Shown in pieces: positions 45,285 through 54,830 of a stretch of 64,000 nucleotides of DNA. The stretch's first letter is position 1; every line of letters begins with the position of its first letter. The notes beneath the pieces were generated by a model that worked only from the letters and a program-made list of their open reading frames with translations, was not told where the DNA came from and made no database searches. The position numbers and the translations under genes were made by a program. Where the stretch lies: contig OZ010573.1 in assembly GCA_963932145.1 (NCBI GenBank), positions 25,356,334 through 25,420,333 on the forward strand. The letters are read 5' to 3'. The DNA is from Acanthosepion lycidas. Taxonomy: Eukaryota > Mollusca > Cephalopoda > Sepiida > Sepiidae.

Positions 45285-45415
45285 GAGAAAAATATGCAAT
45301 TTTAGGCAGGATTAGGAAAACGCAGGTTCGAATCCTGCAGGAGAGCGTATATTTTTCCCATTTAAGATTTCTTGAATATTCAGGTCGGTAGACGAAAATA
45401 AATAAATAAATAAAC
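45285..45415 (+). repeat. tRNA-derived SINE, 5'-truncated copy
   Basis: B box GCAGGTTCGAATCCTGC is well preserved, then a body with TGAATATTCAGGTCGGTAGA and an (AAAT)n tail. The A-box part is missing or very poor. Same family as 40878. Confidence 0.7.
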
Positions 45416-45529
45416 GGACCGTCTACTCAAACGTAAGTATCCACTAAAAATAACGATTTCTCTTTCTCTCTCTCTCTCTCTCACACGTATAGTGGGTACT
45501 AATGTCTTTAGTTTTTTGTATATTTTTCT

Positions 45530-45615
45530 CTAATAATATTTATCTAATATTCAGTCTGGTAAACGAAAATAAATGTTTAATAAATAAATGTCTACTCAAA
45601 TACGAATATTGACTA
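45530..45615 (+). repeat. SINE tail fragment
   Basis: ATATTCAGTCTGGTAAACGA then AATAAATG repeats the tail of the preceding SINE. No tRNA part remains. Confidence 0.6.
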
Positions 45616-45969
45616 AAATAACGTAAAACACTAAAAATTTGTCGGATTAATAAATAAAAAAATGATTTCATTTCTTTATATAAATATATATACTGTGTGT
45701 AACTACGAAATTGTTCAATTGTTAGATTAAGCTTTGAAACGTTGTAACTTAGAAATGATTAAAGATATCTTACTGGAATTCAACAAAGTTTTTATAACAC
45801 TATTAGTCTCTACTTTCAGCAATAAGAATGCATAATTACACTCTAAACTTAATGGAAGAATCGTGATAAAATCGATCATAAACGAAAATGGTATGTTCAT
45901 CATTAATTAATCATAGATAAGGATCGGAAGGTCATGAAGTTTTGAAATAAAGTTAATATATATTATTGC
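45616..45969. other. AT-rich spacer, no gene seen
   Basis: Nothing recognised. Confidence 0.5.
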
Positions 45970-46330
45970 AGGATGATTTTACAACTTATTCAAGATGATC
46001 TTCGCCCTCTTTAAGTTTCTGTCCTCCAGTAACAAGGTTTCACGTACGATTTCATTTTCAAGTCATTTCTCTCACATGTCAAAACTCTTATGAATTGAAT
46101 TGAATATTTTCTAATTGATCTCTTTAGCTCTAAGTTAAAAGGTGACCTCCTGATTCAGTTTTTCTCTCTACTGTTCCCTCTTTTTTGAACTTATTCACCG
46201 TTCTCTTCGTGAATTGACTTTGAAGTTGGAAGCCAGGGTATGAATGATGGCACCATTACTGAAGGCCTGAATAATATTCATTCTTTCACCCTTAATCGGT
46301 TGGGAAGACAGTATGTCTGGCAAAAAATTA
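45970..46330 (-). pseudogene. Mariner-like transposase, DNA-binding half, dead
   Basis: Minus-strand translation: ERMNIIQAFSNGAIIHTLAS, NFKVN, then VNKFKKEGTVERKTESGG, followed in other frames by DLKMKSYVKPC and LVTG. This is the helix-turn-helix, xVxKFKExGTxxRxxxSGG linker and second helix-turn-helix of the mariner-related family whose catalytic half lies at 25065. The catalytic part is absent here. Confidence 0.6.
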
Positions 46331-46519
46331 ACATGTCCTCTTTCTAGCTGAATAACTTACAGGATTTTTCCGTGATTCTTACGAAAGATTGTGTCAAGAT
46401 GGCTAATCGTCTTATCTGAAAACCTGGAAAAAAAGAAGCTCAATTAGTTTAGTGGTTCTTTAGATATTAAACATTTGTGGGATGGACAATTATGCTGTTA
46501 CAAGGTTTGGACAATTTTC
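46331..46519. other. Spacer, no feature seen
   Basis: Nothing recognised before the (CT)n(TA)n run. Confidence 0.45.
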
Positions 46520-46541
46520 TCTCTCTCTCTCTCTCTATCTA

Positions 46542-46592
<51 letters not shown>
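46520..46592. repeat. (CT)n(TA)n microsatellite
   Basis: CT run, TATC units, then about 24 TA units immediately upstream of a SINE pair. Confidence 0.96.
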
Positions 46593-46593
<1 letters not shown>

Positions 46594-46595
<2 letters not shown>

Positions 46596-46715
46596 GCATC
46601 TCAAGACGGTGTAATTGTCAGCAAGCTTGTTTCGCTAGAACAGTTACGACTGAATAGTGAGTTCGTTCATCACTAGGTGCCCCGTACTTTCAGCCTTGTG
46701 CCACATCTAAGTGGC
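46594..46715 (+). repeat. tRNA-derived SINE, copy 1, worn
   Basis: GGCATCTCAAGACGGTGTAA, then a GAGTTCGTTCATCACTAGG arm and a GCCTTGTGCCACATCTAAG tail. Close to the next copy, but the A box and acceptor stem have drifted. Confidence 0.75.
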
Positions 46716-46732
46716 GCTTAGAAAATCATTTT

Positions 46733-46862
46733 GGGCACCTCGAGGTGGTGTAATGGTTAGCAAGCTTGTCTCGCTAGAACAATTACGACTTAGTAGTGAG
46801 TTCGATCCTCACTGGGTGCCCCTTACTTTCGGCCTTGTGCCACATCTGACCTACGCTTGGAA
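46733..46862 (+). repeat. tRNA-derived SINE, copy 2, well preserved
   Basis: The acceptor stem GGGCACC pairs with GGGTGCCC. The A box is GGTGGTGTAATGGTTAGCAA, the T arm GTGAGTTCGATCCTCAC with a good B box. A tail ending GCCTTGTGCCACATCTGACC follows and leads into (TA)n(TG)n. A tRNA head plus a conserved tail is the structure of a SINE transcribed by RNA polymerase III. The head looks derived from an arginine- or similar-type tRNA, but the anticodon arm is not normal. Confidence 0.82.
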
Positions 46863-47979
46863 AATCAATATATATATATATAATATATATATATATATAT
46901 AATGTGTGTGTATAAGGCACATAATTTTTTTTTTTTTTGAAATGGATATTATTTTTATTAATGTAAACATTATTTTCGTGTAGGCATCCTCGTGTGTGTG
47001 TCTGTCTGTCTTTGATCTGTCCACTTGCTTAGATATTTCTGCAAAAGACTTCGTGGTCAAAGAATGAAGCACGCATAACTGAAAATTGCTTTCCCAGGAT
47101 AAGACTTGTCCCTTGCTAAGAGGGGGTATATTTTCTTTAATAAGACTTATTATGTTTAGGCGGATGGGTATGAATTTCACTGTTTCAGTAGACATTTTTT
47201 CTCAAACACTTCGTATCCACTGATATATATTTTCTAACAAAGACGCGTTCATAAATAATTGTCGGATACACCATCACTCTCCTGTCATGGCGGCTGACTC
47301 TGCATATCTCTAAACAAAGCTCCATACGGATACACTTAAGCCAACATGGAACTGTACCAACTTCGATATGCAACATACTTGTCGAAAGCGTAAATCTTAT
47401 CCACTCTCCAAAAATAGCTTCAAAAAAGAAAGAAAATTTATATAAAAAAACAACATATTATAACATCAATTGTAAACACGGCCATAGTGTACTTGCCATA
47501 TTCGTGAATTAAGAATATGTCTAACAAATTTCAGATTGTCTCTAATAGGATTTACTCACCATTTATTATATTAATATAACTAAAATCCTTGAAATAGATT
47601 AACCGTGATTACCTTGTCAGTTTAGCAAAACATGTATTAAGGAGGATTTTCTGTCCTTCCCAAATACGCATCAAACACGAGATCTCATTGCCGATCCTGT
47701 TAGTAATGCTTGCATAAATTCTACTCAGATAAAACATTTTTCTAGATTACAAGTACATTCCTGTTGTGAAGTAGTTTTCATTTTTTTTTCGCAAGTTAAA
47801 TGATTATCAAAGTATTTATTTATACACATGGTGGACACATTCTGTCAGTAAGACTTGGATTGATTGCTGATCGATGTTTTTTTTTATGTATAGCATATGC
47901 AGCGGCAGTCAAAACATAGGCAGCAGTAGCAGTTAAACATGATAAGCAGCAGCAATTGCAACCTAATCAGCAGCCAGAT
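46863..47979. other. Anonymous DNA, no gene seen
   Basis: Minus-strand frames of 114 and 63 codons around 46851-47376 contain no recognisable domain. Confidence 0.5.
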
Positions 47980-48165
47980 TAAGTTCGACTCTAGAAGATA
48001 TCCCTAGACATGTGAAAGGAGAGCAGTCTAACCCCGTAGACTAAATAAAGGGCTCAACTCAGAATTCTCTATAGTTCATCCATAGGAGCCGAAACGTTGT
48101 GATAACAAAGATGAGGACAATAGTCCGAATATAAATAGTGTAATTAATAGTCGATAGTTATGTGA
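47980..48165 (+). repeat. Dispersed repeat, copy 4
   Basis: GACTAAATAAAGGGCTCAAC, GAGCCGAAACGTTGTGATAA, CAAAGATGAGGACAATAGTC. Same family as 30110 and 32540. Confidence 0.8.
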
Positions 48166-48289
48166 GAATTAGTATAGTGTCAGTATTGTTGTCGGATGAG
48201 ATTTCGAACAGGAGATAATAATGAAATTAAAAGCAATTGAGTACCTCTTTTAAAAAGTTGATGTGAAACGGAAAAAAAGTTCCTTAGAA

Positions 48290-48740
48290 ACAAAGAAATG
48301 GCCGCTGGATTGCTATGTGATACCCATTCTTTTATGTGGCAATGAATACTGGACAATCTTCTACAGTTGATTAAAAAAAAAAAAAAAAAAAACTAGAAGC
48401 AGCAGAAGTGTTTCTACAGAAGGACACTGAAAATTCCATGCACGGAGGGAATAAGCAATAAGGAAGTCTTAAAGTAAATGGCAACAGAAAGAACACTTCT
48501 ACTCAGAATCAGGAAAAGACAACTGGAATTCCTTAGACAAATAATGAGGAACGGTGGCTTTGAAAGCTTAACACTGGCGGGGCATATTGAGGGCAAGAGA
48601 AATAGGGGAGAAAAAGTGAGTCACTTACCTGACGAGCTTGTGTGAACGGATCTGGAGCTTTACCAAAGGAAGAAAAACTGCTAAGAGCAACACGAGATCA
48701 AGTCTCTCCACAACTTCCTATGTCCTGAAGTGACGCGGCA
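48290..48740 (+). pseudogene. LINE 3' end, first family, sense copy
   Basis: Reads DCYVIPILLCGNEYWTIF, an interrupting A-rich run, KLEAAEVFLQK, then after frame changes LLRIRKRQLEFLRQIMRNGG, FESLTLAGHIEGKRNRG, and ends near a CCTGAAGTGACGCGGCACAT terminus. It is the only plus-strand copy of the first LINE family and shows the whole C-terminal region, including the 3' terminus. The reverse transcriptase is absent. Confidence 0.8.
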
Positions 48741-48779
48741 CATAGAAGATTACCTTAGCAAAACAAAAAAAAAAAACAC

Positions 48780-48905
48780 CCGATTCCCTTCGTATTCATT
48801 ATTTACATTATTCGGACTATTGTCCTCATCTTTGTTGCCATATTTATTACAACGTTTCGGCCGTTCTACGCTCCAACCTTCTTCGTATTGCATTGTTGAG
48901 ATGTA
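48780..48905 (-). repeat. Dispersed repeat, copy 5 (minus)
   Basis: Plus-strand ATTATTCGGACTATTGTCCT, TTGTTGCCATATTTATTACA, ACGTTTCGGCCGTTCTACGC are complements of the family consensus. Confidence 0.85.
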
Positions 48906-48909
48906 AGTA

Positions 48910-49245
48910 CTATTTGGGGAAACGAGTCGCAGATAAATTATCTCGTGTAAGGAGTTCATGCATCGCTAAGTTGAATAAATAACCTCGAGGATGTCTACTG
49001 TACTTACGATGAATACTTGTTGGATCCGCACTTGGTGCCCCAATACAGTTGTCTTGGTACAGACGAATTAGAGCGAAGTAAACACTCATAAAATTGTGGT
49101 ACAGAAGATATGGAGCGCTATTGTAAAATGCAGGCTTGAATGTTGGAAGTCGATATTTGTTGTGTGCGGAACCACACCCACATTTGTAACCTATAGAGGA
49201 GCATGAGTCACTTAGAAACTCCGCCCTCCACCACGTGATAAACAT
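48910..49245 (-). other. Unassigned 111-codon open frame
   Basis: The frame begins MFITWWRAEFLSDSCSSIGY and includes GCGSAHNKYRLPTFKPAF. On the minus strand it contains a CATCGTAAGTACAG donor-like step near 49005. I recognise no family. It could be an exon, part of a dispersed repeat or chance. Composition is less AT-rich than its surroundings. Confidence 0.2.
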
Positions 49246-49479
49246 CTTTCACCAACGCCATTTCTTACACAACACCAAGCTTTTAATGGGAAAATATATA
49301 TGCCTGGCAGGGATACCAATCGTTGGCCGGGGAAAACATTTCACATATAAGAAACAGGAAAATACAATTTTTGTCTAAAAATTCATTTTTTTTTTATTTC
49401 TGTTTGTAAAACGTTGAGCTATACGGGAAAAAAAGAGAGAGAAAAAATAAAAAACATTTTTTCTTTTTATTGTTTATTT
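49246..49479. other. Spacer before the hexamer array
   Basis: AT-rich, with nothing recognised. Confidence 0.5.
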
Positions 49480-52400
49480 TTTAGTTTTCGTTCTCGTTTT
49501 CCTTTTCGTTCTGGTTCTCGTTTTCGTTCTCGTTCTCGTTTTCGTTTTCGTTCTCGTTTTGCTTTTCGTTCTCGTTTTGCTTTTCGTTCTCGTTTTGCTT
49601 TTCGATCTCGTTTTGCTTTTCGTTCTCGTTTTGCTTTTCGTTCTCGTTTTCCTTTTCGTTCTAGTTTTTCCTTTTCGTTTTGCTTTTCCTTTTCGTTTTG
49701 CTATTCCTTTTCGTTTTGCTTTTCCTTTTCGTTTTGCTTTTCCTTTTCGTTTTGCTTTTCGTTCTCGTTCTCGTTTTGCTTTTCGTTCTCGTTCTCGTTT
49801 TGCTTTTCGTTCTCGTTCTCGTTTTGCTTTTCGTTCTCGTTCTCGTTTTGCTTTTCGTTCTCGTTCTCGTTTTGCTTTTCGTTCTCGTTCTCGTTTTGCT
49901 TTTCCTTTTCCTTTTCGTTTTCGTTTTCCTTTTCCTTTTCGTTTTCGTTTTCGTTTTCCTTTTCGTTTTCCTTTTCGTTTGCCTTTTCGTTTTCCTTTTC
50001 GTTCTCGTTTTCCTTTTCCCTTTCGTTCTCGTTTTCCTTTTCCCTTTCGTTCTCGTTTTCCTTTTCCCTTTCGTTCTCGTTTTCCTTTTCCCTTTCGTTC
50101 TCGTTTTCCTTTTCCCTTTCGTTCTCGTTTTCCTTTTCCCTTTCGTTCTCGTTTTCCTTTTCCCTTTCGTTCTCGTTTTCCTTTTCCCTTTCGTTCTCGT
50201 TTTCCTTTTCCCTTTCGTTCTCGTTTTCCTTTTCCCTTTCGTTCTCGTTTTCCTTTTCCTTTTCGTTCTCGTTTTCCTTTTCCCTTTCGTTCTCGTTTTC
50301 CTTTTCCTTTTCGTTCTCGTTTTCCTTTTCCTTTTCGTTCTCGTTTTCCTTTTCCTTTTCGTTCTCGTTTTCCTTTTCCTTTTCGTTCTCGTTTTCCTTT
50401 TCCTTTTCGTTCTCGCATTCCTTTTCCTTTTCGTTTTCCTGTTCCTTTTCGTTCTCCTTTTCCTTTTCGTTCACGTTTGCTTTTTCTTACTAGTTTTCAT
50501 TTTCGTACTCGTTTTCCTTTTCGTTCTCGTTTTCTTTTTCCTTTTCGTTCTCGTTTTCTTTTTCCTTTTCGTTCTCGTTTTCCTATTCGTTCTCGTTTTC
50601 TTTTTCGTTCTCATTTTCCTTTTCCTTTTTCTTTTCGTTCTCGTTTTCCTATTCGTTCTCGTTTTCTTTTTCGTTCTCATTTTCCTTTTCCTTTTTCTTT
50701 TCGTTCTCGTTTTCTTTTTCCTTTTCGTTCTCGTTTTCTTTTTCCTTTTCGTTCTCGTTTTGCTTTTCCTTTTCGTTCTCGTTTTGCTTTTCCTTTTCGT
50801 TCTCGTTTTGCTTTTCCTTTTCGTTCTCGTTTTGCTTTTCCTTTTCTTTTTCCTTTTCTTTTTCCTTTTCTTTTTCCTTTTCCTTTTCTTTTTCCTTTTC
50901 CTTTTCTTTTTCCTTTTCCTTTTCTTTTTCCTTTTCCTTTTCTTTTTCCTTTTCGTTCTCTTTTTCCTTTTCGTTCTCTTTTTCCTTTTCGTTCTCTTTT
51001 TCCTTTTCGTTCTCTTTTTCCTTTTCGTTTTCCTTTTTCGTTTTCCTTTTTCTTTTTCGTTCTCGTTTTGTTTTTCGTTCTCGTTTTGCTTTTCCTTTTC
51101 GTTCTCGTTTTGCTTTTCCTTTTCGTTCTCGTTTTCATTTTTCTTTTCTTTTTCCTTTTCCTCTTCCTTTTCCTTTTCGTTCTCTTTTTCCTTTTCCTTC
51201 TCCTTTTCCTTTTCGTTCTCCTTTTCGTTCTCGTTTTCCCTTCCGTGCTCCTTTTCCTTTTCCTTCTCGTTTTCTTTCTCGTTTTCCTTTTCGTTCTCGT
51301 TTCAATTTTCGTTTTTCTTTTCCTTTTCGTTCTCTTTTTCCTTTTCGTTCTCTTTTTCCTTTTCGTTTTTGTTCTCGTTTTGCTTTTCGTTCTCGTTCTC
51401 GTTTTCCTTTTCCTTTGCCTTTTCGTTCTCGTTTTGCTTTTCCTTTTCCTTTCGTTTTCCTTTGCCTTAGCGTTCTCGTTTACCTTATTGTACTCGTTTT
51501 CCTTATCGTTTTCCTTTTCCTTTTCGTTCTGATGTTTCTTTTTCGTTCTCCTTTTCTTTTTCGTTCTGCTGTTTCTTTTCGTTCTCCTTTTCGTGCACGT
51601 TTGCTTTTTCTTACTAGTTTTCCTTTTCGTACTCGTTTTCCTTTTCGTACTCGTTTTCCTTTTCGTACTCGTTTTCCTTTTCATACTCGTTTTCCTTTTC
51701 ATACTCGTTTTCCTTTTCGTTCTCGTTTTCCTTTTCCTTTTCGTTTTCCTTTTCCTTTTCGTTCTCGTTTTCCTTTTCGTTCTGCTGTTCCTTTTCGTTC
51801 TCCTTTTCTTTTTCGTTCTGCTGTTCCTTTTCGTTCTCCTTTTCCTTTTCGTTCACGTTTGCTTTTTCTTACTAGTTTTCCTTTTCGTTCTCGTATTCCT
51901 TTTCGTTCTCGTATTCCTTTTCGTTTTCCTTTTCCTTTTCGTTTTCCTTTTCCTTTTCGTTTTCCTTTTCCTTTTCGTTTTCCTTTTCCTTTTCGTTCTC
52001 GTTTTCTTTTTCCTTTTCGTTCTCGTTTTCTTTTTCCTTTTCGTTCTCGTTTTCTTTTTCCTTTTCGTTCTCGTTTTCTTTTTCCTTTTCGTTCTCGTTT
52101 TGCTTTTCCTTTTCGTTCTCGTTTTCGTTTTTCTTTTCTTTTTCGTTTTCGTTCTCGTTTTCCTTTTCGTTCTCCTCTTTCTTTTTCCTTTTCGTTCTCC
52201 TTTTCGTTCTCGTTTTCCTTTCCGTGCTCTTTTTCCTTTTCCTTCTCGTTCTCGTTTTCGTTCTCGTTTTCCTTTTCGTTTTCCTTTTCGTTTTCCTTTT
52301 CGTTCTCGTTTTAATTTTCGTTTTTCTTTTCCTTTTCGTTCTGTTTTTCCTTTTCGTTCTCTTTTTCCTTTTCGTTCTCTTTTTCCTTTTCGTTCTCGTT

Positions 52401-54830
52401 TTCCTTTTCCCATTCGTTCTCGTTTTCCTTTTCCTTTTCGTTCTCGTTTTCCTTTTCTTTTTCATTTTGCCTTTCCTTTTCCTTTCGTTTTCCTTTTCCT
52501 TAGCGTTCTCGTTTTCCTTATTATACTCGTTTTCCTTTTCGTTCTCGTTTTCTTTTTCCTTTTCGTTCTCGTTTTCCTATTCGTTCTCGTTTTCTTTTTC
52601 GTTCTCATTTTCCTTTTCCTTTTTCTTTTCGTTCTCGTTTTCCTATTCGTTCTCGTTTTCTTTTTCGTTCTCATTTTCCTTTTCCTTTTTCTTTTCGTTC
52701 TCGTTTTCTTTTTCCTTTTCGTTCTCGTTTTGCTTTTCCTTTTCGTTCTCGTTTTGCTTTTCCTTTTCCTTTTCTTTTTCCTTTTCTTTTTCCTTTTCCT
52801 TTTCTTTTTCCTTTTCTTTTTCCTTTTCCTTTTCCTTTTCGTTCTCTTTTTCCTTTTCGTTTTCGTTTTCCTTTTTCTTTTTCGTTCTCGTTTTGTTTTT
52901 CGTTCTCGTTTTGCTTTTCCTTTTCGTTCTCGTTTTGCTTTTCCTTTTCGTTCTCGTTTTCATTTTTCTTTTCTTTTTCCTTTTCCTTTTCGTTCTCTTT
53001 TTCCTTTTCCTTCTCCTTTTCCTTTTCGTTCTCCTTTTCGTTCTCGTTTTCCCTTCCGTGCTCCTTTTCCTTTTCCTTCTCGTTTTCTTTCTCGTTTTCC
53101 TTTTCGTTCTCGTTTCAATTTTCGTTTTTCTTTTCCTTTTCGTTCTCTTTTTCCTTTTCGTTCTCTTTTTCCTTTTCGTTCTCTTTTTCCTTTTCGTTCT
53201 CTTTTTCCTTTTCGTTTTTGTTCTCGTTTTGCTTTTCGTTCTCGTTCTCGTTTTCCTTTTCCTTTGCCTTTTCGTTCTCGTTTTGCTTTTCCTTTTCCTT
53301 TCGTTTTCCTTTGCCTTAGCGTTCTCGTTTACCTTATTGTACTCGTTTTCCTTATCGTTTTCCTTTTCCTTTTCGTTCTGATGTTTCTTTTTCGTTCTCC
53401 TTTTCTTTTTCGTTCTGCTGTTTCTTTTCGTTCTCCTTTTCGTGCACGTTTGCTTTTTCTTACTAGTTTTCCTTTTCGTACTCGTTTTCCTTTTCGTACT
53501 CGTTTTCCTTTTCATACTCGTTTTCCTTTTCGTTCTCGTTTTCCTTTTCCTTTTCGTTTTCCTTTTCCTTTTCGTTTTCCTTTTCCTTTTCGTTTTCCTT
53601 TTCGTTCTCGTTTTCCTTTTCGTTCTGCTGTTCCTTTTCGTTCTCCTTTTCTTTTTCGTTCTGCTGTTCCTTTTCGTTCTCCTTTTCTTTTTCGTTCTGC
53701 TGTTCCTTTTCGTTCTCCTTTTCCTTTTCGTTCACGTTTGTTTTTTCTTACTAGTTTTCCTTTTCGTTCTCGTATTCCTTTTCGTTCTCGTATTCCTTTT
53801 CGTTTTCCTTTTCGTTTTCCTTTTCCTTTTCGTTTTCCTTTTCCTTTTCGTTTTCCTTTTCCTTTTCGTTTTCCTTTTCCTTTTCGTTCTCGTTTTCTTT
53901 TTCCTTTTCGTTCTCGTTTTGCTTTTCCTTTTCGTTCTCGTTTTCGTTTTTCTTTTCTTTTTCGTTTTCGTTCTCGTTCTCGTTTTCCTTTTCGTTCTCC
54001 TCTTTCTTTTTCCTTTTCCTTCTCCTTTTCCTTTTCCTTCTCCTTTTCCTTTTCCTTCTCCTTTTCGTTCTCGTTTTCCTTTCCGTGCTCTTTTTCCTTT
54101 TCCTTCTCGTTCTCGTTTTCGTTCTCGTTTTCCTTTTCGTTTTCCTTTTCGTTCTCGTTTTAATTTTCGTTTTTCTTTTCCTTTTCGTTCTCTTTTTCCT
54201 TTTCGTTCTCTTTTTCCTTTTCGTTCTCTTTTTCCTTTTCGTTCTCGTTTTCCTTTTCCTTTTCGTTCTCGTTTTCCTTTTCTTTTTCATTTTGCCTTTC
54301 CTTTTCCTTTCGTTTTCCTTTTCCTTAGCGTTCTCGTTTTCCTTATTATACTCGTTTTCCTTATCGTTCTCGTTTTCCTTATCGTTCTCGTTTTCCTTAT
54401 CGTTCTCGTTTTCCTTTTCCTTTTCCTTTTCGTTCTGCTGTTCCTTTTCGTTCTCCTTTTCTTTTTCGTTCTGCTGTTCCTTTTCGTTCTCCTTTTCTTT
54501 TTCGTTCTGCTGTTCCTTTTCGTTCTCGTTTTCTTTTTCCTTTTCGTTCTCGTTTTCTTTTTCCTTTTCGTTCTCGTTTTTGCTTTTCCTTTTCGTTCTC
54601 GTTTTTGCTTTTCCTTTTCGTTCTCGTTTTTGCTTTTCCTTTTCGTTCTCGTTTTTGCTTTTCGTTTTCGTTTTCGCTTTTCCTTTTCGTTTTCGTACTC
54701 CTTCTCCTTTTCCTTCTCCTTCTCCTTCTCCTTTTCCTTTTCGTTATCCTTTTCGTTCTAGTTTTCCTTTTCCTTTTCCTTTTCGTTCTCGCTTTCCTTT
54801 TCCTTTCTTTTTCTTTTGTTTCTGGTTAGC
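49480..54830. repeat. Hexamer-derived satellite with higher-order structure
   Basis: Built from 6-bp steps (TTTTCC, TTTTCG, TTCTCG, TTTTGC). The left third has short composite units (18-bp TTTTGCTTTTCGTTCTCG and 24-bp types). From about 50470 rare markers mark a higher-order period: CCTTAGCG at 51475, 52498, 53314 and 54322 (alternate ones 1839 and 1824 bp apart) and ACGTTTGCTTTTTCTTACTAG-type markers near 50470, 51595, 51855, 53445 and 53733. One strand is almost all pyrimidine. Frames stay open for hundreds of codons on both strands (Phe/Ser/Arg-rich one way, Lys/Glu/Arg/Asn-rich the other), which reflects composition and not a gene. Confidence 0.97.

Noticed and set aside
46733-46820. Functional tRNA gene
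   Set aside because: The acceptor and T arms pair well, but the anticodon arm is abnormal and a repeated tail follows. A SINE fits better.
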